DNA of 64,000 nucleotides from Streptomyces griseocarneus (GTDB lineage Bacteria > Actinomycetota > Actinomycetes > Streptomycetales > Streptomycetaceae): positions 558,001-622,000 of the forward strand of contig PENC01000001.1 of NCBI GenBank assembly GCA_003674045.1, given 5' to 3'. The first letter of the stretch is position 1. Each line of letters starts with the position of its first letter. Of the stretch, positions 33,315 to 41,498 are shown piece after piece. Made by a program: the position numbers and the translations under genes. Under the pieces are notes generated by a model. That model saw nothing but the letters and a program-made list of their open reading frames with translations. It was not told the origin of the DNA and made no database searches.

Positions 33315-36300
33315 GTGGACAACAGCACGCCACAAGAAGAGGACATCGTCGGTGACCGTGTCCTGGTCGGCTTGCAGAGCGTGCGAGTCTCCCGGCTGTC
33401 CACGCATCCCGTTCCGATTGCCGCTGGCACCCTCATCGCCGTGGCCGGGCAGGGGCCGAAGGACTCCAATGGGGCGGGGAAGTCGTCGCTGCTGGCCCAG
33501 ATCAGCTTGCTGCATGCTGATGAGCAGTGGCGATTCGGCTCTGGCGCGCCCGCCGCGGTCGACCTGTTGTTCAACTCCGAGGACGCAGGCGGTGAAGACC
33601 GTTGGGGTAACGCCGACCATGGGTACGTCATCGGCGTGTTCGCTCCTGCCGCCGGGCCCCTTGACCAGCTTCAGGCTAGCGTCCTGACCGTGTGGATCCG
33701 GATCGACCGCAGCAGCCAAAAAGGGCCCCGATTGAAGTTACGCTGGCAAGACGGGCTGCACCTACCCGCTGGGGGCAACGAGGCCGAACGGGAGAAGGCC
33801 GCTGACTTGGTTTGGCAGACCCTGCCCCCGCGGGCTAGACGGCAGGACGTGGCGGCCCGTGATCTCCCGCGCACCCTCTACGGGGAGCATGTGCGGTGCG
33901 TATCGTTCTTGTCGACATCAGTGCGGGCCAGCGCCGCACCGAACCTGCTCGCCCAACCGCTGAACGAGATTTCCAAGCGGCGGATCTTCGAAGCGATAGC
34001 TGCACTCACCGGCATCGACTGCGAGCTAGAGACGGAACGCCAGGCACGCCGCCACGAGTACGACCTCCTCCAGAAGGCCAACAACGCCGAATCTGACCTT
34101 GCCACCTGGGAGGAAAGCGCCCAGGTCATCGAGGACGGTATCGACGCCCGGGACCAGGCGCGTGGGCGCATCGCGGAAGCTGCCGACCGCTGGCGGTCGC
34201 GCACGGCACGGCTGCTGTGCGATGCCCTCCAGCGCAACGCCGAAATCCAGGTCGAGGTTGCTGGGATCGATACCGAGATTGAGAAGACCAGTCGCACGAC
34301 ACAAGAGCTGGTCAGGCTGGTGGCGGAGCTGGCCGATGATGAGGCATTCACACGACGGCAGCAGGACGCGATGAGCACGTTCGACAGGCTCGACGGCGAT
34401 GACCGCGAGCTGGGTGGTCAGATTGCAACACTGGAACACCAGATTGAGGAGACCGACCGTCGGCTGCGCGCAGCCAGGGAAACAGCCCGTGACTCTGACG
34501 GCCGTGACGAGCCAACCGCCAACCGGGAACGCGCCGATGCGGACATTAAACTGGAGGAGTCAGTCAAGGCAGTTGGAGTGGCGGAGAAGGCGCTCTCCGA
34601 CGCCGAAACAAGCTTGCGGGACACGGAAAGCGGCAGGGACCTGGCCCGGCAGCAGATCGACGTCCTCGCAGCCGAGGGAATTGGCGGCATCTGCCTGCTC
34701 GACGCAGTTGTCCTCAACGCCCAACAGCAGCCAAAGTGGGAGCCAGTTCTCTGGCCTTACCGTGAGGCGGCTGTCGTGGACTCCGGCGATCTCGACAGGG
34801 CCAGCGCACTTTTGGCGGGCGTACCCGGCTCGACCTTGATCGCCGCCAATCTCGCAAAGAGTGCGGGGCGCATTGACCTCCCGAGCAATGCCGACCCGCA
34901 ATATGACTTGAGCGGATTCCTCGCGACCCTTGACGCGCGAGTTACTGCCCACGCTAACCCTGACCGGGTGCACGACGACGCGGGTGTTGTGATCATCGGC
35001 GGGTTCCCCAGCCCCGTGACCGGACGTGCTGCCCGCATTACTGCCGCACGGGAACGCGTTCGCCAAGAATCCGAAAGTCATCAGTTGGCCGAAGAGCGAT
35101 GGAAAGCTGCCGGTCGGCGGGTCACTGCTGCTGAGCGCCGGCAGAAGGGTGCGAGAGCCGCAGTTGAGGCAACTCAACTGGACGTAGAGATTGGCAGCCT
35201 GCGGAAGAGAGATCAGGCCATCCGGGAAGAGCGCGCAAAACTCGTTCCGGCGCTCGGCGCTGCAGTCGTCGAGCGGGACGAGGTGCTCCGACTGGAGGGT
35301 GTCCGTCAGAAGCAAATCGAGTCTCTGCAGCGTCAGAAGACCACCCTTGACGAGGCAAACAAGACTCGACGAGAGAAGCACGAGAACCTCAGAAAGGAAC
35401 AATCGCATCTCGGTCTTCCGGAACTGACCGCCCAATGGGACGGCACCCTCGACTCTGCCAGCGAGCACCTGCTAGCTCTGCCGGAAAACCAGCAGTCTTG
35501 GACGGCAGGCGACTGGTGGGAGGAAGCCAGGGACCTGATTCGTACCGCGATATCTGAGTGCTTCCCTCGCACCGCTTCTGACAGCATGTCGACGGAGATC
35601 ACGGGACTGCTGGAAGAGTTCAACCAGCGGGGACCCGGCAGCAGCCAGCGGGCACAGGCCGCCTTCGCCCCGCTGCGCCATGCACTCCACGTCTACTTGC
35701 GCCACCTGGAAGGCACCGACCAGTACGAGCGCCAGCAGATCGCTATTCAGCGCAGGGAACGCCACGAGAGCCTCGGCGCCGCGAGGATCGGCCACGAGGA
35801 AGCGGTCCAAGCCAGCCGGGCCTACCGAGGGGCGCTCAGCTCCGCTATCAAGAAGAAGTTGGCGGACGTTGCAGCTCAGTTCGACCGGCTCGACAGGGCC
35901 CACGGTGGGTACGGGGCCTCGCTGCAGTACGACGAACCTCCACCGCCGGTCGATCCCACCGAGGACTGGGGCTGGAATGTTGCACCGACGTGGCGGCGCG
36001 CCGAGGGGCGGCGACACATCCCCTACGACCGGCGGGCCAATACCGCACAGATCGATGATCGGGCGATCAAGCTCGTGTGCGCCGCCGCAGCCGCAAGCGG
36101 CACGGGCCGCCCGCTAGTCCTCGTTCTGGACGAGCTCGGCCGCAACCTCGGTAAGCAGCACCGCCGCGAGGCGGTCGCCCTGCTTGGGCAGATCGGCAGG
36201 GAGAGCGGCATCACCGTTGTTGGGGCACTGCAAGACGATATGGAGTCCTACGCCATCGATGCCTGTGGCGAGTACGTCAAGCTGCGCCGCAGCTCAGACT

Positions 36301-36410
36301 CCAGCCCGTACAACGAGCAGCCCGTCGTCGTCGGTTATGACGAGCACGCCCCGCGTGTCGAACTACTCCGTGCCTGGCTGACTGGCAATGAATACCGGGA
36401 GCCGGCATGA
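33315..36410 (+). CDS. SMC/Rad50-like coiled-coil ATPase
   Basis: This is a 1031-residue protein starting with GTG at 33315, preceded by GAGGAGC. The Walker A loop is GPKDSNGAGKSS (about 47-58, Lys 56), near the N-terminus as in SMC proteins. Walker B is LVLVLDELGRNLG near residue 935, with the D-loop-like GKQHRREAVALL. Between them lie two long coiled-coil blocks (about 245-450 and 570-700, heptad-like EKTSRTTQELVRLVAEL and similar), separated by a small globular region (about 455-560, GGICLLDAVVL...WEPVLWPYREAAVVDSG) that corresponds to a hinge or Toprim-like insertion of MukB/JetC-type proteins. It is shorter than MukB. The role is ATP-driven DNA engagement in a defence complex. It is translationally coupled to the kinase gene. 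Confidence 0.75.
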   Translation: MDNSTPQEEDIVGDRVLVGLQSVRVSRLSTHPVPIAAGTLIAVAGQGPKDSNGAGKSSLLAQISLLHADEQWRFGSGAPAAVDLLFNSEDAGGEDRWGNADHGYVIGVFAPAAGPLDQLQASVLTVWIRIDRSSQKGPRLKLRWQDGLHLPAGGNEAEREKAADLVWQTLPPRARRQDVAARDLPRTLYGEHVRCVSFLSTSVRASAAPNLLAQPLNEISKRRIFEAIAALTGIDCELETERQARRHEYDLLQKANNAESDLATWEESAQVIEDGIDARDQARGRIAEAADRWRSRTARLLCDALQRNAEIQVEVAGIDTEIEKTSRTTQELVRLVAELADDEAFTRRQQDAMSTFDRLDGDDRELGGQIATLEHQIEETDRRLRAARETARDSDGRDEPTANRERADADIKLEESVKAVGVAEKALSDAETSLRDTESGRDLARQQIDVLAAEGIGGICLLDAVVLNAQQQPKWEPVLWPYREAAVVDSGDLDRASALLAGVPGSTLIAANLAKSAGRIDLPSNADPQYDLSGFLATLDARVTAHANPDRVHDDAGVVIIGGFPSPVTGRAARITAARERVRQESESHQLAEERWKAAGRRVTAAERRQKGARAAVEATQLDVEIGSLRKRDQAIREERAKLVPALGAAVVERDEVLRLEGVRQKQIESLQRQKTTLDEANKTRREKHENLRKEQSHLGLPELTAQWDGTLDSASEHLLALPENQQSWTAGDWWEEARDLIRTAISECFPRTASDSMSTEITGLLEEFNQRGPGSSQRAQAAFAPLRHALHVYLRHLEGTDQYERQQIAIQRRERHESLGAARIGHEEAVQASRAYRGALSSAIKKKLADVAAQFDRLDRAHGGYGASLQYDEPPPPVDPTEDWGWNVAPTWRRAEGRRHIPYDRRANTAQIDDRAIKLVCAAAAASGTGRPLVLVLDELGRNLGKQHRREAVALLGQIGRESGITVVGALQDDMESYAIDACGEYVKLRRSSDSSPYNEQPVVVGYDEHAPRVELLRAWLTGNEYREPA

Positions 36411-37777
36411 CCGCCCGCTCCCGCCCGCGCGGCTTCGCGATGCGCCACCTCAGCGTCTACCCCGGCCTTACCACGTACGCAGTCCCCCTGCCCGACGGCA
36501 ACTACAGCACCGACCGCAACGGCAATCCAAAGATCACGCGCGTCACCCTGGAGCCGGAAGGCTTCCCAGCACCGCAGCGCCCGCACGGCCTGACCGACAG
36601 CCAGTGGGCCTTCGCCACCAACGGCCCCCGCCGATGGCAATCCGCCGTGACCACGTTCGGCGTCCGTGCCGAGGCCATAGCCGCAGAGCTCGCGCGCAAC
36701 GGGTGCATCGTCCTCGAATGCGACTTCCGCGACGCCCGCGTGATCCTGCCACCCCGCGGCTGGGTTCCTCATTCTGACCTGCACGCGGTTCGGCAAGAGC
36801 ACACCAGCCAGCGGGCCGCCCGAAGATCCGCTCAGGGCGACGAGGCACGCCGTCTTGCCGTCGAGCTTGCTACCTACCCGGCTGCCGATCCACTGGCGGC
36901 CATCCTCAGATCGCAACGGGACGGGGCTTATCGTGACCACGTCATCGAGGCCGCCCGCGCCCTTCTCACCGACGAGACCATGACCGGCACGGGCGAGGCC
37001 GCGCCGTGGGCCGCTGTGCGGTGGCTTAAGCGCGGAACGAAGGCGGACTACGACAGGGATCAGGAGCCGCTCGCTGAGGGCGGTCAGGGAGCGGTCTACG
37101 GTGGCGTGCACAGGCACACCCGTATCCCCGTCGCTATGAAGCAGCTCCGCTACGGCGATGAGGATTCTATACACCGCATGGGCCGCGAGATCTCCATCGG
37201 GCACCTCTATGGAGAACACCCGAACGTCATGCCAGTGCTTGACTCTGACCCAGACAGGCGGTGGTTCGTCATGCCGCTTGCGAACGGCAGCGCCGCCAGC
37301 CACGCAGAACGTTTGCAGCGGGAGACAGGAGCCCTCCGGGACCTCGTCACGGCGGTGTGCGAAGGACTGCGCCGTCCACACGCCGACGACCGGATCCACC
37401 GCGACATCAAGCCAGCAAATGTTCTGCTCCTCAACGACAAGTGGGTCGTGGCAGATTGGGGGCTTGGCCGTCAGCCCCGAGGGGAGACTAGCTTTCCGCG
37501 CCGAACTCGGACCGGCACCGGTTTCGGGTCCGAGGGATTCGCCGCGCCGGAGCTGTCGTCCGGAAACCCCCATAACGTGGCGGCCGCTGCCGACATCTAC
37601 AGCATTGGCCGGCTCATCGCAGCCATCCTGACCGGGGAGCGTCCGGAGCAGAACCTCCCGCTGCTGCCCGCACGCGGACCATGGCGAGCCGTAGTAGCGG
37701 AGGCGACTCGCCACAAGCCCACCGACCGACCGCAGGACGTGGACGAGTTTCTTAGCTTGCTCAAGGACATCCCGTGA
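36407..37777 (+). CDS. Hanks-type Ser/Thr kinase with novel N-terminal domain
   Basis: This is a 456-residue protein starting at ATG 36407 (ATGA overlap with the ATPase stop). The kinase domain occupies about 215-456: glycine loop AEGGQGAVYGG (about 222-232), VAMKQL lysine (about 244), IHRDIKPANVLL (about 330-341), ADWGLGR in place of DFG (about 348-354), AAPELSSGNP, and ADIYSIGRLI. The first 200 residues (SVYPGLTTYAVPLPDG, WQSAVTTFGVRAEAIAAELA, LECDFRDARVILPPRGWVPH) form an unrecognised domain. There is no transmembrane segment, so unlike PknB-type receptors it is cytosolic. Kinases occur in several phage-defence systems (Pgl/BREX type 2, Stk2); coupling to an SMC ATPase gene is unusual. Confidence 0.8.
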   Translation: MTARSRPRGFAMRHLSVYPGLTTYAVPLPDGNYSTDRNGNPKITRVTLEPEGFPAPQRPHGLTDSQWAFATNGPRRWQSAVTTFGVRAEAIAAELARNGCIVLECDFRDARVILPPRGWVPHSDLHAVRQEHTSQRAARRSAQGDEARRLAVELATYPAADPLAAILRSQRDGAYRDHVIEAARALLTDETMTGTGEAAPWAAVRWLKRGTKADYDRDQEPLAEGGQGAVYGGVHRHTRIPVAMKQLRYGDEDSIHRMGREISIGHLYGEHPNVMPVLDSDPDRRWFVMPLANGSAASHAERLQRETGALRDLVTAVCEGLRRPHADDRIHRDIKPANVLLLNDKWVVADWGLGRQPRGETSFPRRTRTGTGFGSEGFAAPELSSGNPHNVAAAADIYSIGRLIAAILTGERPEQNLPLLPARGPWRAVVAEATRHKPTDRPQDVDEFLSLLKDIP

Positions 37778-37839
37778 CCGTTCCCACGCCGTCCCAGCTT
37801 GCCAGGCGCTGAGCCTGGTCCGCCCCAGCTAAAAGGATC

Positions 37840-38934
37840 ATGTTGTCGATGACGCGCATCGCGCTAGAGCCGTACTTCCTGCACCAGGACCAGGTTCAGT
37901 CTCTCCTTGGCGAGCAGCGGACGGAGTCCGCGCGGGCGCGGGCTGCCCGCAGGAGCGAGCCCGAGGCAGCGTTGCCCTACGTGCTCGCCACAGAACTGGC
38001 CGAGGCTCTTTCCTCGCTGGGAGTCAGCGAGCTGGCGAGGTGCGTCCTGGGGCAGGACCTGCGCACGGGGCAGGTCGTCGGCGCTGAGTTGGATTTTGCC
38101 TTCCAGCGGGACCGGGAACAGGACACCCCAGGCTTCAAGCCGATCAGCTTTACAGCGATGCTCGACGTGGGTGAGCAGGTGCGCGTCACCGGCGCGTTCA
38201 ACTCGGCAAGGACCGCCAGCTCGTCTGCAGCCGGCAGCCTCGCCGGGACCAGGCGGGCCTACCTGATCGGAACGGTCACCAATCTCAGCGCAGTGCAAAT
38301 TGAGCTCAGGCCGGTCTTCATCGGAATCAGGTCGTTCATCGATGACGACCTCGCCGCCGGGGGGCTGATGCTGGGAGCGCGGGTGTACCCCAGCGATATC
38401 AGCCAATTCAACGGGATCGACTTCACGTCTCCCTTCACTGAGGCTGAGAGTGAAGCGGTCCTGCACGTGCCGGAGGGTGTGGTGAAACACGCCTTCGCCG
38501 GACTGATCGGCGAGTCGTACGTTCCGAAGGACTGGGGTGGCGAACGCTCGGATCTCTACACATCACGAGTGTTCGCCCGCGGACGCCAGGTTTCGGCCGC
38601 CTGGCTTTTCAAGGGACCCGGCTACCCTCGCGCCATGGACGTCAAGGCCCTGGGTAAGAACGGCGACCAGATCGACCGGCTGTTCACCGAGCCCGCGGAG
38701 CTGCTCGTTCTGCAGCACTGTCATCAGATCAAGCCAAGCGTGGTTGGTATGATGGACGCTTATGCCCACGATGCTCGGCGCCCCCGTTCTTATGCGATCA
38801 TCGATGGAGCTGACACCGGACGCATTTTGAGGTCGCTGGGCCTGCTCCCAGCAATCCCAGCAAGTCTGCTGCCCCCGCAGAACCAGCGATCGGGAGGCCC
38901 AAGGCAAATTGAGCTCTTTCACCACGACCACTGA
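37840..38934 (+). CDS. Two-domain protein of unknown function, possible nuclease
   Basis: This is a 364-residue protein. Starts at ATG 37840 (AAAGG 5 bases upstream) and ATG 37849 are both possible. The N-terminal half (LATELAEALSSLGVSELARCVLGQD, RRAYLIGTVTNLSAVQIELRPVFIGI) is unfamiliar. The C-terminal half contains YVPKDWGGERSDLYTSRV, VSAAWLFKGPGYPRAMDVKALGKNGDQIDRLF and LVLQHCHQIKPSV in short runs, then YAIIDGADTGRIL. The spacing of an acidic pair, a Lys-containing beta strand and the Lys-rich KALGKNGDQI loop recalls PD-(D/E)XK-like nucleases often seen in defence islands, but I cannot prove a fold. It follows the kinase gene by 62 bases and closes the operon. Confidence 0.55.
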   Translation: MLSMTRIALEPYFLHQDQVQSLLGEQRTESARARAARRSEPEAALPYVLATELAEALSSLGVSELARCVLGQDLRTGQVVGAELDFAFQRDREQDTPGFKPISFTAMLDVGEQVRVTGAFNSARTASSSAAGSLAGTRRAYLIGTVTNLSAVQIELRPVFIGIRSFIDDDLAAGGLMLGARVYPSDISQFNGIDFTSPFTEAESEAVLHVPEGVVKHAFAGLIGESYVPKDWGGERSDLYTSRVFARGRQVSAAWLFKGPGYPRAMDVKALGKNGDQIDRLFTEPAELLVLQHCHQIKPSVVGMMDAYAHDARRPRSYAIIDGADTGRILRSLGLLPAIPASLLPPQNQRSGGPRQIELFHHDH

Positions 38935-39019
38935 TCGAGTGACGAGCTCGATACCCGCAACGCACAAGGCTTCCGTGCCGATGGCGGAGATACTCGAAGT
39001 CTCAACCCCACAAGCTCAG

Positions 39020-39775
39020 GCGTCATGTTGGTTTCGTGCTCTGCCAACCTGCTGCACGTCCTGGTCGAGTGGGGCACGATGCTCATCGTCACCCGCGAAG
39101 ATGACCGTCGCGGAAAGCTCCCGCCACACCAGCACACTTTGGTCGGCCTGGCGTACCTGCGCTGGCATGACCCCCTCGGCCAGTTCGCCGCAGGATTCGG
39201 CATCTCCGTCAACACGGCCCACGCCTCACTACAGCCCTCATCGACCTGCTCGCTCAACGTGCCCCTGGCCTGCTGCGCGCCCTGCGCGAAGCCCGACGCT
39301 GACGACGTGCTGCTGGACGACACCCTCGCGGAGTGCGACCGGGTCGGCGACAGCCGGGCAGACTTCTCCCGCAAGCTCCGTCGGCACGGGGTAAACGTGC
39401 AGGTGGTGACCGACCCGGTGGGCAGATGCTGTGGATCTCGCCGACGATGCCCGGCCGCGCACACGATCTCACTGCAGCCCGCGCGCCCACCGAATTATCC
39501 GGATCTGCGAACGCCAGGGCGTTGCCATCCTCGCTGACCGTGCCTACATAGGCGCCGGTCCGTGGGTGACGACACCCCTCAGACGCCCGCCGGGATGCGA
39601 GCTCACGCCAGCCAAGTAAACCGTCAACCGAGCGCTGGCCGCAGCACAGGCGCCGGTCGAGTACGGCGTCGCACGCCTGAAGTCGTGGCGGATCTTCCGC
39701 AAGTCCCGGTGCAGCTCGAACCGAATGCCGTCAATCTCCGCGGCCGTCCTCACTCTGAAGCGACAGCGTTGAAAG
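39020..39775 (+). pseudogene. Multiply frameshifted IS5/IS4-type transposase
   Basis: A transposase can be followed through several frames: [91 protein letters not shown] and finally [28 protein letters not shown] in short runs, ending TLKRQR. At least four frameshifts separate the segments. Family recognition is firm; function is lost. It lies between the SMC/kinase operon and the integrase gene. Confidence 0.7.
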
Positions 39776-40165
39776 AGCTCAATGAACTTTTTTCATCCTG
39801 CCCCGGGAGGGTGATGAGGCTGTGGCCGGCTTGGTCGGTGCGGTCGCATCACCCCAGGTAAGGAGGCTGACAGGCCGTCAGTGCACGGCGCCCTGACCTG
39901 CAGGTTCGGAGGATGAAAGAATCTCAATGAGTGGGTGAGATTGAGCGTTACATTTCGGAGTGACGACTCGGTGCGATACCCGCATCGTTGGTATTTCAAT
40001 ATGTGCCGTGACCTGCGCCTTCGACCGGTTCACCGGCGATGGATTGCTTGTGTTCAACACTGGCTGTGTCTTCCCTGTCCTGCGGTTCTACTGGGTGGTC
40101 TCCTAAAGGAGTCCGGTCTGACTGCGACGGGCAAGGTCTCGTCGTGCTGGGCGATACATAGCAGA
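39776..40165. other. Non-coding stretch between transposase remnant and integrase
   Basis: No gene recognised. It contains an inverted repeat TTTCATCCT/AGGATGAAA (left arm near 39791) and two CTCAATGA direct repeats flanking it, possibly the ends of a lost insertion. Confidence 0.35.
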
Positions 40166-40194
40166 CGATCCCCGGTTAGCGAAACCGGGGATCG
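40166..40194. terminator. Perfect 12-bp hairpin upstream of the integrase gene
   Basis: CGATCCCCGGTT and AACCGGGGATCG pair exactly around a five-base loop. It would stop read-through into the integrase region. Confidence 0.65.
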
Positions 40195-40383
40195 TACCGA
40201 GTATTGAAGGTGTTCGCATTCGGCTGTGCTCTGTAGCGGAGCCGTGGCGGACGAAGTAGGCAGCGCCGCAAACCCCGGACGAGGAGAGCGCTGTTGTCTG
40301 CTGTCCTGATGATAGTGGTGCCCTTCGCTGAAGGCGGTGATGGCGCCGCCAATGTGGAGTTTCCACGCCCGCAAGGAGAGTGA

Positions 40384-41478
40384 GTGATCCTGTCTCAACC
40401 GATCAAGAAACTGCCGCCGAACGCGAAGGGCCAGGTCCGGTACCGGTTTGTGGTCGACGTTGGGACTGACCCGGCCGCCGGAAAGCGCAAGCAGCCGACC
40501 CGTACCCTCGGGACGCTCAAGGAGGCGCAGGCCGAGTACGTACGTATCACGGCCCGTCGCCATGAAGGTGCGCTCGTGTCGCGCAACAAGACGACGGTGA
40601 ACGAGTGGCTCACCGAGGATGATGTCGAGGAATGGATGATGTGGGCGCTGCGGGAGGGCCGCGTACGTGCCACGAAGGCCGGTCCCGGTCTTGGGGTTAC
40701 TTCGGTAGAGATGTCCCTCACGAGACTGAAGGAAGCCCTCAACCGCGCCGTGGCGCGGCGCCTGGTCGCGGTGAATGTGGCCCAGGAGGTCAGGATCCCC
40801 CGAAAGATGCGCAAGGCGGAGCGGCAGGCGAAGGCCGAGGTACCGCCCTGGAGCGTCGCGGAGGTCCATGCCTTCGTACGCGCGGTGAGGGATCACCGAC
40901 TGTACGCCCCGCTCCTCCTGTCGTTGATGGGTCTGCGCCCGGCAGAGGTCTGCGGTATGCGTTGGGCCGATCTGGATTTGGATAGAGCCACCCTGGCCGT
41001 TGCCAATACGCGCACGTTGATGGGGAACAAGACCGTGGTCGAGAAGGACACGAAGTCGCTTGCCGGGCAACGGGATCTCCCGTTGCCCGCTCTGGTCAGA
41101 GAAGCTCTCCGGAGCTTCAAGGCTACCCAGACCGCTGAGAAGCGGGCGGCGGGGCAGGCGTACGAGGACAGCGGGTACGTGCTGGTGGACGAACGCGGGA
41201 CGCCACTCAATGTGCGGCAGTTGCGTGAGCAGGCGTACAAGGTCATGGCCGAGAACGCGCTGCGGCGGGTCCGTTTGTACGATGCCCGCGCGAGTTGCTT
41301 CACCTACCTGGCGAACAATGGGGTCCCTGACCATCTTCTCGCCCGTTGGGCGGGGCACACAGATGTCAGGACTACGAAGCGCTGGTACGTGAAGCCGGAT
41401 GTGGAAGATCTTCGTGCGGCGGCGGGTTCCTGGAGTGGTCTGACCGGTCTCCCGACCCCTGTGGTGAGAGAAATGTGA
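40384..41478 (+). CDS. Tyrosine-type site-specific integrase
   Basis: This is a 364-residue protein starting with GTG at 40384 after AAGGAGAG. The catalytic domain shows GLRPAEVCGMRWADLDL (first Arg), a TKSLAGQRDLPLP segment, LYDARASCFTYLANNG (second Arg), WAGHTDVRTTKRWYV (His and the nucleophilic Tyr). The second-box histidines are replaced by Tyr and Ala. The N-terminal core-binding domain looks short: NEWL is followed at once by TEDDVEEWMMWALREGR, whereas related integrases have some tens of residues between these motifs, so an in-frame internal deletion is likely. The stop lies 20 bases before the pcaDC GTG, the usual place for an integrase next to its attachment site. Confidence 0.85.
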   Translation: MILSQPIKKLPPNAKGQVRYRFVVDVGTDPAAGKRKQPTRTLGTLKEAQAEYVRITARRHEGALVSRNKTTVNEWLTEDDVEEWMMWALREGRVRATKAGPGLGVTSVEMSLTRLKEALNRAVARRLVAVNVAQEVRIPRKMRKAERQAKAEVPPWSVAEVHAFVRAVRDHRLYAPLLLSLMGLRPAEVCGMRWADLDLDRATLAVANTRTLMGNKTVVEKDTKSLAGQRDLPLPALVREALRSFKATQTAEKRAAGQAYEDSGYVLVDERGTPLNVRQLREQAYKVMAENALRRVRLYDARASCFTYLANNGVPDHLLARWAGHTDVRTTKRWYVKPDVEDLRAAAGSWSGLTGLPTPVVREM

Positions 41479-41498
41479 GACGTGGGAGTCTGGGACGG

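Noticed and set aside
30892..36410. Classical Wadjet (JetABCD)
   Set aside because: No Toprim-type JetD gene is present, and the kinase and the final gene are not part of described Wadjet operons; only the ABC-like part is similar.
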